Origin: Rhineura floridana
Lineage: Eukaryota; Chordata; Lepidosauria; Squamata; Rhineuridae
Length of the DNA: 64,000 nucleotides
NCBI RefSeq assembly: GCF_030035675.1
Contig: NC_084482.1
Coordinates: 221,363,943 to 221,427,942 of the forward strand
Direction of reading: 5' to 3'
This document shows, piece after piece, positions 1 to 12,660 of this stretch (positions within the stretch are counted from its first letter, which is position 1; each line of letters starts with the position of its first letter). Both the position numbers and the translations under genes were made by a program. Under the pieces are notes generated by a model. The model saw nothing but the letters and a program-made list of their open reading frames with translations, was not told the origin of the DNA and ran no database searches.

Positions 1-97
1 AGACATCCCCTTGGGAGTGTATTGGAGGGGAAGACCCTAGAGGAGTGGACCTCAGCTTCTCTTGCAGGATTGGTCCATCTGTGGGGGTGCTGGGGGC

Positions 98-214
98 AGA
101 GTTTGGAAAAGTCACTGTTTTAAACTACAACTCCCATCAGCCCCAGCCAGCATGGCCACTGGATTGGGCTGATGGGAGTTGTAGTTTAAAAAAGTAACTT
201 TTCCAAGCTCTGAC
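98..214. mobile_element. Palindromic MITE-like element, unit 1 only
   Basis: Two inverted arms of about 46 bp (98-145 and 167-214) surround a loop of about 20 bp. The arms contain ACTACAACTCCCATCAGCCC and its reverse complement. Units 2 and 3 lack it at the matching site, so it inserted after duplication or was lost from both. Hairpin shape and lack of coding capacity fit a short non-autonomous DNA transposon; the superfamily is not assigned. Confidence 0.6.
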
Positions 215-1932
215 TGGGGGTCTGTGTCTCCTGGCGTGGCCAGCATTCCCCCTGTCCAAAGCACAATATCTTGGCAGTGGTCGCAACAGCCCTGTAAGGT
301 GGTCTCGGATGAGAGCCTGTGGCTAATGGAGTGGGTAGGGAATATTCTTCAACCCGAGGGCCACATTTACGCACAAGCAGCAGTCCAAGGGCCAATTTCC
401 AGTCAAAGGCCAGAGAGGGTGGAGCTATGGATGTGTCACTGACATGTGTATAGTAGAGTCTCTTGTAGACACGAACAAGTCAGACATTTCTTCAGTGCAA
501 TTAATTAATTATTAGATTTATACCCTGCCCTTCCTCCCAGAAGGTGCCCAGGGCTGCAATACAGAGCACTCTAAGGAGCGGGGTCAGAGCACGGGAGAGG
601 GGAGAAAAAACTGCTTTCCCTCCAAATTTTTCCACTGTTGTTATGGGCCTTCACATCTCTACAGTAGTGTAGTGGCAAATTCAGAAGTGCAGGGTCCCTT
701 CATGATAGCCATGCCCCCTCCCATCCTGTTCCTGCTGGGTTGAGAATGAGATGCATGTTAATGCCTTCTCCCACAGCTAGGAGCCAAAAAGCATGGAAGG
801 GCAAAGTGTTGCCTCCTGAGAAGAGTCTCAGTGGCTGACTTCACCTCCTTTCACTCTGATTCACTCTAATTAACAGGAAAGAACAAGGAAGCATGTTAGA
901 AGACTCTTCTCAGTTGCTAATACACTCTCCTTTCTTGCTGATTGGCTCATAGGTTGCTGGAGACATGGGGAGTCTGCTGAGAGCCTGCTCCCAAAAAAAT
1001 AAGGTGTCTATGATCTCCCCCCCCAAATCTATGCAGGTCCCTGGGTGACCCTGGGGCAGTGACCACTTTTGTTCAGCCCAGCCCACCTCACTGGATTGTT
1101 GTGAGGATAAACTGTGCAGAATTTTTATGTGCCACTCCAGATTTCGGACATCCACTCTGTGTGGGACCTTCAACGTCTGTGCAGGTGTGTGTGTCTGTTG
1201 TATTATTGGAATCATAGTTTAATGCTATGTCCACAGGAACCCAGATTCAAATCCCTCCTCAGGAGTGAAATTCAGGTGGTGTCCTGTGCCCAGTGACAGT
1301 GTTGTTGTGAAGACAAAAGGAGGGGGACAAATCATGGTGAGCTCATTATAGGAAGGCCTGCATAGAAATATAAAAATATAATAAAATGTATCGGTAATAA
1401 TAATAATAATTAAATCAACTTATTGCCTCAGTTGTTCAACCCAATACAGTAGATGAGTTTGCTGTTCAGCTTTCCACCTCGTGCATCACCTGCTCAACTT
1501 GGAGCAGCGTTCTGTAACCTGGTGCCCTCCAGGTATTATTAGACTGCATCTCCCATCAGCCCCAGACAACATGGCCAAATGCCAGGGAAGATGGGGGTTG
1601 TAGTCCAGAAATGTGTAAAGGTTAACTTGGATTATACGAGTGGATGGTACTAACAAGGCATCCTGCTGATTTTGACATGGATGTATTGCAAGTAGTTTTT
1701 CATACGCTTTTCATTGCCCAGTGAGCTGAACCAGACTGAATGTATCTCACTGTTCCTCTCCGCATATTTCTGATGGAAAGACTGGAGGTGTTTTGCATCC
1801 CCAGGAAGCTCCAAGATGGAGTCATTTGACCAAATTCACCCCTAATATTTCTTTACAATGTGTGCAAAACCTATTTTTATGCCAACTGTCGGGCATGACA
1901 TGGAATTAATACCTGTGCAGATTAAGTTTTTC
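214..1932. other. Noncoding 5' flank of unit 1
   Basis: Homologous to 29,590-31,255 and 55,740-57,276. The short open frames here are not shared between copies and look like chance. A diverged inverted ACTACA-type pair lies at about 1,540-1,605. I see no gene or convincing promoter. Confidence 0.6.
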
Positions 1933-2996
1933 ATAAGAACATAAGAAGAGCCTGCTGGATCAGGCCAGTGGCCCATCTAGTCCAGCATCCTGTTCTCACA
2001 GTGGCCAACCAGGTGCCTGGGGGAAGCCCACAAGCAGGACCCGAGTGCAAGAACACTTTCCCCTCCTGAGGCTTCCGGCAACTGGTTTTCAGAAGCATGC
2101 TGCCTCTGACTAGGGTGGCAGAGCACAGCCATCATGGCTAGTAGCCATTGATAGCCCTGTCCTCCATGAATTTGTCCAATCTTCTTTTAAAGCCATCCAA
2201 GCTGGTGGCCATTACTGCGTCTTGTGGGAGCAAATTCCATAGTTTAACTATGCGCGGGGTAAAGAAGTACTTCCTTTTGTCTGTCCTGAATCTTCCAACA
2301 TTCAGCTTCTTGGAATGTCCACAAGTTCTAGTATTATGAGAGAGGGAGAAGAACTTTTCTCTATCCACATTCTCAATGCCATGCATAATTTTATACACTT
2401 CTATCACGTCTCCTCTGACCCGCCTTTTCTCTAAACTACAAAGCCCCAAATTCTGCAACCTTGCCTCGTAAGGGAGTCGCTCCATTCCCTTGATCATTCT
2501 GGTTGCCCTCTTCTGAACCTTTTCCAACTCTATAATACCCTTTTGGAGATGAGGCGACCAGAACGGTACACAGTATTCCAAATGCAGGCGCACCATAGAT
2601 TTATACAACAGTATTATGATATCGGCTGTTTTATTTTCAATACCTTTCCTAATTATCCCTAGCATGGAATCTGCCTTTTTCACAGCTGCCGCACACTGGG
2701 TCGACATTTTCATCATGCTGTCCACTACAACCCCGAGGTCTCTCTTCTGGTCGGTCACCGCCAGTTAAGACCGCATGAGCGTATATGTGAAATTCAGATT
2801 TTTTGCTCCAATATGCATAATTTTACACTTGTTTATATTGAATTGCATTTGCCATTTTTCCACCCATTCACTCAGTTTGGAGAGGTCTATTTGGAGTTCT
2901 TCGCAATCCCTCTTTGTTTTAACAACCCTGAACAATTTAGTGTCGTCAGCAAACTTGGCCACTTCACTGCTCACTCCTAATTCTAGGTCATTAATG

Positions 2997-4875
2997 GGAC
3001 TTCCCAGGAGGATCCCTATGCCTGTGCAGCCTCCGAAATGGGCTCCTGTCTTGGATGAAACTTATTGAGCTTTAAATCCAGTCAGAAGGGTCTTTTTTGA
3101 CTGGGGATAACTTCTTCCAGATAAGGAAGAAACGTGAGATTTTCCACATAGCTTTGTTGTGAGTATTGGAGACTGGAATTCATCAGAAAGAAGGTCTTTC
3201 AGCAGCTCGGACGGAGAGAGGATTTCTAGCTAGCTCAGCTGAATAAGTGATCCATTTTTTTTCTTTTTAAAGAAAACGGAGTAACAGGCAAATATTCTCC
3301 TGTCTGCGCTCATTATTTTCTTATCTATACAGCTAAAGAGATTTGTCAGAGGATCAGTAATTAAGAAAACCTGGGTGAGCCAAAACTTTCCTTCTCTTTA
3401 CTCACGGAATTAAGGGGGAAGAAAATAAAAATAGCCTATCTTTTTTTTATTGCAAAAAGCTGACTTTGAAAATAGCATTATAAAGATTACAACGGATGAG
3501 GGGTTTCTGACTGGAAGAGATAAGAAAAATCTTTTTGATCTATAAGATTTTTGTGTAATATAAGTCTGGGACTATTTTTCCTGTTCTACTTTTTTTTTTT
3601 TGACGAATCTGCACATTCTTTCTGTTACTAGTCATTTGGACGCTGTGAACTAAAGCTGTTTTTGTACTTCTGGACATATAAGAGATAAGGGCTGTTTAGA
3701 GTGTGACGCCAGTTGGTTTGAAAGATTAACTCCTTTGTAACTGGATAAAGAAATAAACTGCTCTTTGCTTGGGACATTGAAAATTGAAAGAGTTTTGTTC
3801 CTTTGGCTTTAAGAATGACAATTAAGAAGATCATGGATGTACAAGAAGGGACTTTATCTTTAGACATGTTTCAGAAAATAATGAATGGGATTAAGTCAAT
3901 AAAACAAGAACTGAGAAATAATAGTCAAGAGTTGAGAACTGAATTTGATGAAATGAGATAGGTGCTGAAAGAAATGCAGGATTCTATGAGAAAGGAGAAT
4001 AAAGATAGCTCTGGAAAACCAAAAAAAGATGAAAGAGAAATTAAAGGCAAGGTTCAAACTATGGAGATTGGATTAAATATGGACATGGAAAAAGATTTGG
4101 ATTTCCTGGCTGTGATGGATCCTGGAGATAAATATTATGCTTTGGAACTCAGCTCTGTCCCTGAAGGAATTGAAGAGATTGGAGATAAAGATATTATTGG
4201 TTCAAAAAAATTCCTGGACTGGAAGGACTTGATGGAACTTGAAATGGAGAAAGTTAACAGAATTAATCCCTGCTCTGTGTCAATGGAAAAATCTTCAAGA
4301 GATATGCTAGTGTATCATGTAAAAAAGAGGAACAGAGATGCGGCTTTGCAACAATACTTCAGTGATACGTTCGGAATTGATGGCAAGAAAATATCTGTGA
4401 TAAAGGAAATTCCTATCAGACTCTTATTATATGACTATGACAGCAAGATTACTGGGTGCATAAAGATGGAAGATGGAATCAATACGGATAATGGAAGAAG
4501 AGCGATTTGAAATTACTGGACTAAGTAGACTTGATGAGTTGGATTAATTGACATGTTTATCTAGAAAAAAAATTGATGGACATATATCTCAAGGATTGGA
4601 AACTTCTCTTTGACTTTTTGTGGAAGAATAAAATGATATGATGTTAATGAGATTTGAAACCAATTAAGATAACCGTTGGAGGAAGGTGATTTTATAATCT
4701 ATTAAGAGACAGGCTTTTTATATATTATAGATTTATAGCTGAACTATGATAAATCGGAAGTCAATATTTTATATATATATATATTTTTTATTGTATAAGT
4801 TTATGATTTGTGTTTCTTCTTTTTGTATTGTCTTGGTTTTGAAAATTTGAATAAAAATTAATTGAAAAAAAAACA
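2997..4875 (+). mobile_element. Half-L1-like (ORF1-only) retrotransposon, copy A
   Basis: The insertion into the CR1 is flanked by an 18-bp target duplication AATTCTAGGTCATTAATG at 2,979-2,996 and 4,876-4,893, and ends with AATAAAAATTAATTG plus poly(A). It has about 0.8 kb of 5' leader, one ORF1-type frame (3,815-4,510) and about 0.36 kb of 3' sequence, with no room for an ORF2. The 5' end GGACTTCC matches copies B and C, so it is full length. It must be moved by another element's machinery, presumably L1. Confidence 0.8.
3815..4510 (+). pseudogene. L1 ORF1p-like protein, copy A, one in-frame stop
   Basis: The frame starts at an ATG (3,815) aligned with the ATG of copies B and C. It has an N-terminal coiled-coil-like stretch, then an L1 ORF1p-like RRM/C-terminal region with the signature RINPCSVSMEKSSRDMLVY followed by ISVIKEIPIRLLLYDYD. 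These resemble the RINSRY, PRD and LKEIPIRLL motifs I know from lizard L1 ORF1 proteins. A TAG at 3,959 interrupts the coiled coil, and the open part runs 3,962-4,510. ORF1p binds RNA and acts as a chaperone in L1 particles. This copy also lacks the 42-residue internal duplication present in copies B and C. Confidence 0.7.
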
Positions 4876-4957
4876 AATTCTAGGTCATTAATGAACCAAT
4901 TGAAAAGTACAGGTCCCAATACTGATCCTTGAGGGACTCTACTTTCTACAGCCCTCC

Positions 4958-7900
4958 TGTGCTGTAATATCTCTTTAAGGTCTTGGAATTGTCAGTTGAG
5001 TTCAGTTGGTGTTTCAGCTGAGATGGGTTAAGCACAGCATAAGCAGATGTAAAGACTGTGCCCTGTGGAATGGTGATTAAAGTATACTATTCTTACGTTA
5101 AAGAATCAAGATGTGTTTATTGTGAAAAAAGCACATTATATGGTGTCAGAAGTCCAAAATAGACTCATTCCGGCCTCCACCTCCTCTGTTATTGCAAGGT
5201 AATCTGGCTGAGACATGGAAGTGATGGGAGCAAGCTTTTATTTTATATCTTTCTGCAGCTGGAGTTGATAATGTTGCTAAGAATCAACAAATTGCTATTT
5301 TGTTACATTGTGTTGGAGAGGAAGCGTTGGCAGTTTACAATACTTTTGATTTGCCTGAAGGGGGTCCACAAGATAAAGAGGAAGTTCTTGAACAATTTAG
5401 GATATATTGTACTCCTCGTAAGAATGTGATATTTGAACACCTTGCCTCTGGTATCCATAACTCTGCTGAATCCATAACTTGACAAAGAATCTGATCATGC
5501 TGCTCTGAGGTTGCTGCTGCAATAATCATATCATCAGCTATCATATAAACCCCTCTTATATGACCAAAAACTTCCTCATTTTTCTGTTGAAACACTTCAC
5601 TAGAAGACTTAAGCCCAAATGGCAAACAATTAAAACAATATCGTACCCAAGGTGTATTAAATGTACATAACCGTGAAGAATGTGCATCTAGCTTGACTTG
5701 CCAATAACCATCCTTTTCATCTAAAATAGTAAAAAACTTCATTCCTGCTAGACGGCTCAAAACATCCTCTGTTGTAGGAATTGTATAATGTTGTCGACGA
5801 ACTGCTTTATTCAAATCCCGAGGATCAAGACATATCCGTAACTTTCCATTCTTCTTCTCTGTAATAACAAGACTACTGACCCACTCCGTAGGACCTATAA
5901 CCCTGAATATCACTCCAGCATTTCTCATTTGTCCCAAAGTCTCTTTCAGTTTATTCAATATGGCGAAAGGAATTTTTCTACATCCATGAATAACAGGAGC
6001 CACAGTAGGATCAAGATGTATATGGTGGACACCTTCAAATTCACCAAGCCCATCAAACACATCAGAATTTTTCTTAAGTAGCTGTTCTTGCTTTAATGAT
6101 TGAACTGTAATCACATTATCAGTTTGACGAACTAAATCCAGAGTCTCACAAGCTGCTCGTCCAAGCAATGGAAGAGAGGATCCATCTGTTACATAAAACA
6201 TCAGCCTTGCTGCCCCTCTGGAAGTACGACAATCAAGAACAATAGCTCCCACAGGCTTTATACGAGTTCCACCATAAGACACAAGACAAACATCAGTTTT
6301 AAACAACACCTTCTTGTCTGGTAACTCATGAAATATTTGTAGAGGCAAAACATTTGCCTCAGCTCCTGTATCCAACTTAAACCTTACTGAGAGTCCTTGC
6401 AGAACTATATCAACATACCATCCACTCACCAAATCTTCACCAGCTTCATGAGTTAATTCTCCTATAAACAAACTGTTTAAATCTAGCTCATGCATCGAAT
6501 AATTCTGTTGCCCCTTTTTGGCACTGAGTAAATTTACTTTGCATACTCTAGCAAAATGATTTTTCATATGACATTTATAACAGGTTTTTCCAAACGCTGG
6601 ACAATTTCGAGGTGGATGCACAGTACCACAACAGGAGCATCTACTATATTTAATCTGCTCATAGTTATCTTTAGATTGAAACTTATCAGATCCAAAAGCC
6701 TGTACTGGACTTTGTCCATGGGTCTTATCAATCACAGATACTGTATGTAACTCTTGGCCATCTCTTGAGGGAGTTGACATAGCTTGTAGTTGAACTCTTG
6801 TTATTTCCTCTAAATGACATATTTCAATCGCCTTCTCCAAAGTAAGCTCAGGTTCCGCAATCAATCTTTTCTTCAATTTTTCATCTTTAACGCTGAACGC
6901 AATCTTATCTCGTATCATATCATTAACTGTTGCACCAAACTCACACTTACTAGCCTTAAGCTTAAGCTCAGTCACAAACTGTTCACTGGTTTCTTGATAT
7001 CTCTGTGAGTGGTTCCAAAAAGCATAGCATTCAAATATCATGTTCTTACGAGGAGTGCTTGTTGGCATGAGGCCTGGTAGTTTTCCATCAAGTCTGAAAG
7101 TTCTGAAAAACTGTAGTTAAGGGGGAGTTATGTCTTTGCCCAGTCTGGGAATGGACTGCCAGGGCCGTTGCTATGGTAATCATCTGATAGCGACTGGGAA
7201 AGTTCTAACAGAGTCTGTGAGTTTTGTCTTCTGTATCATGCCTCTGAACTGAGAGGTTGTGTTCTATGTTTACCTTTGGAGAGAGATGTACCAGAAGGGG
7301 GGGGTGACAGAAGAAATTCTACATGTGTTTACTCTTAAGCCTTAAGCCATAATGTCTTAATAAAAGACTCTTAACATGCTCTACTGCTCTGAAGAAGTTT
7401 CTTGCTCAACTTAACTCCAACGTAACGTATGCTGTTTCACACAACAACGCACACACACCAACAGGGGTTATGGCCCAGATCCACAGCGTATTACATGGGA
7501 GTAAGTTGCTGGTCTGAACGGCAGATGGAGTTCCAGAGGGCAGCTTGATTGATTGTACTAGACGGAGGTGAGCAACATGGCTGTAAACCTGTCTGGGGGA
7601 GGCTTGCTGATGGAACGGCTTAATGAAAAGAATTATGGCAGCTGGAAGCCGAGAATGCGGGTTTGCTAGTAAAAGAAGATTTATGGGAAGCTATTGAAGG
7701 TACACCCCCTGCACCCCTTACAGCGGCTTGGACTAGGAACAATGAGCGAGCTCAAGCTTTTATACTTCTGGCTCTATCAGACTCTCAACTGCTACACGAG
7801 AGGGATGCTACAAACGCCAAACAGATGTGGGACCGGTTGGAAGGCATTCATGTGCAACAGACCGCGGGATCTAGATTGTGTTTGGCACGGAAGCTGTATC

Positions 7901-10900
7901 AGATGCGCTTCACGGGTGAGTGCAACTTGAGTGAGCATCTCACGGAATTCAGACGCCTGTTTGCTGAGCTGACAGACCGAGGCGTCGAACACTCTGAGCT
8001 TCAGAAGACCTATCTGATCCTGGCTTCGCTCGATGGGACTTGGAATAATATGGTCATGGCTTTTGAAGCCATGCCTGACGGAGGTTTGAACGTTGCATTT
8101 ATTGAGGAAAAGCTGACCCAAGAATGGCAGCGGAGACAGGAGGCGAAAGGAGCCGAGTCGATGGAAGCTGTCAGGAGGCAAGAGGTGAAATATGCCGTGC
8201 TGAAGGATTATAAACAGGAGCAGCAACAGAGGCTGAAGTCTTGTTTTGTTTGCGGAGATCGTAGGCATCTACAGCGGGACTGTCCAGTCAAGCGAAACTC
8301 CAGGGATGGAGGCTTGAAGCAGGGCAGTGTGAACTTTGTTTGTAAACAGAAGTCTCAAGATTTAGGACCTGTTACCTGGATTATTGACAGCGGGGCAAGC
8401 CATATATTAATTAAAGACAGACGTTTGTTTTACATTTCAGAAAAAGTGCAAGACTTTGTTTACCTGGCAGATGGATCACGTAAATCTGTGGAAGCTAAAG
8501 GTCTGGTGAAATTTGACAAGCTTGGAATAATGTCAGACTGTTTGTTTGTTCCGGAATTGGCTCATAATATTTTATCAGTTAGCAAACTGGTGAGTTGTAA
8601 TTACTCAATTTTGTTTCACAAAGACCAATGTTTTGTAATGAGGGGAGATCAAGTGTGCATGCAGGGAAGCCTGAATGATTCACAGTTTGTAATAAAGAGC
8701 AGTCAAGCAGGGTGTGCTGTGTTAAACGCTGAGGCACAGGTACATCAGGGCTGCGTCCATGAATGGCATCAAAGGCTGGGGCATGCAAACCTTGACACAA
8801 TTAAGAAAACCCCAATGCATAGTGAAGACATGCATTTAAGAGATTGTGGTCAGTTAATGGATTGTGATTCTTGTCATAAAGCTAAAATGACTATTGCACC
8901 AATAAACCGGGAGGCTGAAAGAACCACAACAGCTCCCTACCAGCTAGTTCATGTTGATTTATCAGGGCCAATAAATGCTTCACGAGGAGGTGCGAAATTC
9001 TTCATGGTACTGGTAGATGATTTTTCAAGATTTTCTCATGTTTTTCTGTTAAAGCATAAAAGTGAAGCTGAGCAGAAGCTGAAACTGTTCATTAAGAGAA
9101 TCGAAACTCAACATGGCACCACAGTGGGGGCCATACGCTCGGACCAGGGAGGGGAATTCACGAATAAGGCATTGAGTGACTTTCTGGAGAGTAAGGGAAT
9201 AAACCAGAATTTCATTGCTCCATTTAGCCCGTTTTCCAATGGAACTGCTGAGAGAAAAAATAGGGTGCTGCAGGAAGCAATGAGAGCCATGCTGATGGAT
9301 TGCAGTTTAGGGAATTCTTTCTGGGCAGAAGCAATTCTTTATGCGAATTATATTCACAACAGGGTGTTACATAGTGCACTTGGAATGTCTCCTTATGAGA
9401 AACTTACTGGCAGAAAGCCTAAAATAGAACACATTCAAAAATTCGGAGCTAGATGCTGGGTACACATTCCACAACACAAGAGAAGAGGCAAGCTTGCACC
9501 TCGAGCACAGCAATGTTTTGTTTTGGGTTTTCAGAATGCATATTTCAGAGTGTGGTGTCCAGAAACACAGCAGTTAATTCTGAGCAGAAGCATTAAAGTC
9601 TCAGAGAAACCTTGGGATCAAAAGCAGACAGTCATTCTTACAGGAACAGATGACACACAAACACGAACACAAGCACAGACATTTAAGCGAAATCTTGACA
9701 TTAAAGTGGAAGGCACACAAATTCCTCTCAAAGATGCATTAAATGAGCTCATTTGTGGGAGACGCAGATCGAAGAAACGAAAAGCTGAGGAAATGGAATC
9801 TCCTGGGCACGCGGTGCCAAGCACAAGCGCAAGTACAAATGGGGGGGCAGAGAGAGCTGAAGCCCTGGTTCCTTTAAGATGCTCTACAAGAGTGAATTTA
9901 GGCAAACCGCCTGAAAGATTTACCGTGGGATTAATAACAAGTCCTGGAATGAATAAAGTTGTAGAAATGGATCCTGAGCCACTTTATTTGACTTGTGTTC
10001 AACCAAAGTTTGATTGAATAAAGTTCTAGCTAAATGTACAGAGATGTTCTGAAATGTACTGTAATGTACTGTAATGTACTGAGATGTAATTTTAAATGTA
10101 TTACTGTATGACTATGTATTGTGGAGATGTATTGTTGAGATTTATTTGTAATTGACAGACATGATGGGAAAAAGGGGGACTTGTTGGCATGAGGCCTGGT
10201 AGTTTTCCATCAAGTCTGAAAGTTCTGAAAAACTGTAGTTAAGGGGGAGTTATGTCTTTGCCCAGTCTGGGAACGGACTGCCAGGGCCGTTGCTATGGTA
10301 ACCATCTGATAGCGACTGGGAAAGTTCTAACAGAGTCTGTGAGTTTTGTCTTCTGTATCATGCCTCTGAACTGAGAGGTTGTGTTCTATGTTTACCTTTG
10401 GAGAGAGATGTACCAGAAGGGGGGGGTGACTGAAGAAATTCTACATGTATTTACTCTTAAGCCTTAAGCCATAATGTCTTAATAAAAGACTCTTAACATG
10501 CTCTACTGCTCTGAAGAAGTTTCTTGCTCAACTTAACTCCAACGTAACGTATGCTGTTTCACGCAACAACGCACACACACCAACAGTACAATATATCCTA
10601 AATTGTTCAAGAACTTCCTCTATGTCTTGTGGCCCCCCTTCAGGCAAATCAAAAGTATTGTAAACTGCCAATGCTTCCTCTCCAACACAATGTAACCAAA
10701 TAGCAATTTGTCAATTCTTAGCAACATTATTAACTCCAGCTGCAGAAAGATATAAAATAAAAGCTTGCTCCCATCGCTTCCATGTCTCAGCCAGATTACC
10801 TTGCAATACCAGAGGAGGTGGAGGCCGGACTGAGTCCATTTTGGACTTCTGACACCATATAATGTGTTTTTTATTTCACAATAAACACATCTTGATTCTC

Positions 10901-11068
10901 TTTAAGGTCTTGGAATTGTCAGTTGAGTTCAGTTGGTGTTTCGGTTGAGATGGGTTAAGCACAGCATAAGCAGATGTAAAGACTGTGCCCTGTGGAACGG
11001 TGATTAAAGTATACTATTCTTATGTTAAAGAATCAAGATGTGTTTATTGTGAAATAAAGCACATTATA
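4958..11068. mobile_element. Ty3/Gypsy LTR retrotransposon fossil
   Basis: Short LTRs of about 180 bp in plus orientation lie at 4,958-5,140 and about 10,893-11,068, with a 5-bp target duplication CCTCC on each side inside the CR1. A primer-binding site TGGTGTCAGAAGTCC follows the left LTR. Most recognisable internal parts lie on the minus strand (gag with zinc knuckle, protease with LDTGAEANVLP, reverse transcriptase, within 5,480-7,059 and 10,586-10,850), so the interior is rearranged as an inverted repeat relative to the LTRs. The LTRs differ by only a few percent, so it is fairly young. It is broken, with at least two breaks, and contains the Copia element. Confidence 0.8.
7060..10585 (+). 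mobile_element. Ty1/Copia LTR retrotransposon fossil
   Basis: Two direct 404-bp LTRs (7,060-7,463 and 10,182-10,585) begin TGTTGG and end CCAACA. They differ at only about five sites, so the insertion is recent. A purine tract precedes the right LTR. The interior (7,663-10,017) shows Copia-type gag, a CCHC zinc knuckle (CFVCGDRRHLQRDC), an aspartic protease motif (IIDSGASH), and an integrase with its HHCC zinc site and DDE core. It is inserted in the Gypsy element. It is broken, with at least one large loss, and could not move by itself. Confidence 0.88.
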
Positions 11069-11659
11069 CCTCCATTAGGAGAACTGTCCATTTATTCCTA
11101 CTCTCTGCTTTCTGCTTCTTAACCAATTCCTTATCCACAAGAGGACATCTCCTCTTATTCCATGACTGCTAAGCTTCCTCAGAAGACTTTGGTGAGGTAC
11201 CTTGTCAAAAGCTTTTTGAAAGTCTAAGTACACTATGTCCACTGGATCACCTCTATCTATATGCTTGTTGACACTATAGGTTACTGAGACAGGACTTTCC
11301 CTTGCAGAAGCCATGCTGGCTCTGCTTCAGCAAGGCTTGTTCTATGTGCTTAGTTAATCTAGCTTTAATAATACTTTCTACCAGTTTTCCAGAGACAGAA
11401 ATTAAGCTAACTGGCCGGTAATTTCCAGGATCCCCCCTGGATCCCTTTTTGAATATTGGCGTTACATTTGCCACTTTCCAGTCCTCAGCCACGGAGGAGG
11501 ACCCGAGGGACAAATTACATATTTTAGTTAGCAGATCAGTAATTTCACATTTGAGTTCTTTGAGAACTCTCGGGTGGATGCCATCCGGGCCCGGTGACTT
11601 GCCAGTTTTTATATTGTCCATTAAGCCTAGACCTTCCTCTCTTGTTACCACTATTTGTC

Positions 11660-12230
11660 ACTATTACATCCATGATGGAAAGGGCCCAATAATAAAAGCC
11701 TGAAATGATTCACAACGTGGAGAAGACACTCTGTGGTGAGCAGGAATTAAGGCTTTGCGGATGCAGAAGCAGAGATGAGAGGCGAGGGGTCCAAGATGAT
11801 GTCCTGTTGATCTTGAAGTGGATGTATTGAAAGTAGTTCTTCATACTCTTTTCATTGCCCAGTGAGCTGAACCAGACTGAATGCATCTCACTTTTCCTCT
11901 CCCCATATCTCTGATGGAAAGACTGGAGGTGTTTTGCATCCCCAGGAAGCTCCAAGATGGAGTCATTTGACCAAATTCACCCCCAGTATTTCTTTAGGGT
12001 TAGGGTTAGGGTTAGGGTGTGTGCAAAACCTATTTTTTTGCCAACTGTCAGGGAGATGACATGGAATTAATATCTGTGCAGATTAAATTTTTAATTATAT
12101 CCATGATGAAAAGGGCCTAATAATAAAGCCTGAAATGGTTCACAATGTGACGAAGAAACTCTGTGGGGCTCAGGAATTAAAGACTTTGAGGAAGCAGATG
12201 GAGAGATGAGAGGTGAGGGGTCCGAGATGG
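11660..12230. repeat. Tandem duplication of 5' flank (about 0.4 kb period), unit 1
   Basis: Sequence at about 1,660-1,931 plus 11,661-11,795 is repeated at 11,796-12,230: both copies hold the block around GATGGAAAGACTGGAGGTG and the block around GAGATGAGAGGTGAGGGGTC. Units 2 and 3 have one copy. The junction is near 11,795. The CR1 lies in the first repeat and the telomere-like array in the second. Confidence 0.75.
11994..12017 (+). repeat. Interstitial telomere-like repeat (TTAGGG)4
   Basis: Four perfect TTAGGG units sit where unit 2 (31,178 region) and unit 3 (60,315 region) have the plain sequence TTTCTT(T/G)ACAATGTGTGC. About five host bases are replaced. This fits telomeric repeat addition or capture during double-strand break repair, not a chromosome end. 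Confidence 0.9.
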
Positions 12231-12489
12231 GTGAAATTCCTGGGGGTAGCAAAGGACACAACAGGTGCCCAAGCATGGAGAAAAGTCTGGAAGAAACTGG
12301 AGAATGTTCTGAGAGAGATTTGGGGCCTTTAAGGCCTTTTGCAGATCAAGCATTGTGGGGGGAAACAACAGAGGAAAGGGACGTGCCATTTATTTATTTG
12401 GATTGAGGCTGCTTATAACATTCAAACCTCTGGAACCCAAATTTGCATGAAGGATGAAATTCCTCCCATCCTCCGTCTCTTCTCTGCAG

Positions 12490-12660
12490 GCCCTTGAGAG
12501 CTGCTCCCTACAAAACGTGCATCGTGGTGAAAGCTGTGGGAGTCCCAGAGCTGGCCTAGTTTACTCCTCCCTCTCAGGCAGCGCCATGGCCTCAGAGGCA
12601 CCGTCCGGATTGTCTCTTCTGTAGGATAGAGTGGAAAGAGCAGCCGGGCAGCCCAATCAG
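12490..12660 (+). pseudogene. KZNF leader exon, unit 1, with premature stop
   Basis: This putative first coding exon lies between a polypyrimidine acceptor ending CTCTGCAG (12,489) and a donor CAG|GTAAGG (12,661). The ATG at 12,586 starts MASEAPSGLSLL and the exon ends in phase 0, matching the phase 0 start of the KRAB-A exon. At codon 13, units 2 and 3 have TGG (Trp), but here the codon is TAG (12,622-12,624). Unless another start is used, for example in or upstream of KRAB-A, the unit 1 protein is cut off after 12 residues. The exon model rests on splice signals and conservation between copies; no transcript is seen. Confidence 0.6.

Larger units (their letters stand above)
1933..11660 (-). 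mobile_element. CR1 LINE, 5'-truncated, split by nested insertions
   Basis: The minus strand reads as a CR1-clade reverse transcriptase in pieces: 3' part 1,933-2,996, a short piece 4,876-4,957, and 11,069-11,660. Recognisable stretches are the fingers/palm region (KSPGPDGIHPRVLKEL, NYRPVSL near 11,430-11,600), the YLDFQKAFDKVPH motif near 11,200, and the C-terminal region ending FMEDRAINGY near 2,138. The 3' end carries TTATGTTC-type octamer repeats (around 1,935-1,950), as CR1 elements do. Endonuclease and ORF1 are absent. Several frame breaks remain, so it is dead. It hosts an L1-like element and an LTR nest. Confidence 0.85.

Noticed and set aside
2997-4875. Ordinary internally deleted L1
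   Set aside because: Three separate copies share the same ends and structure, which a chance deletion after insertion would not give; kept as a family of its own, pending a genome search.
11994-12017. Telomere (chromosome end)
   Set aside because: Only four units, flanked on both sides by sequence that is continuous in the paralogous units.
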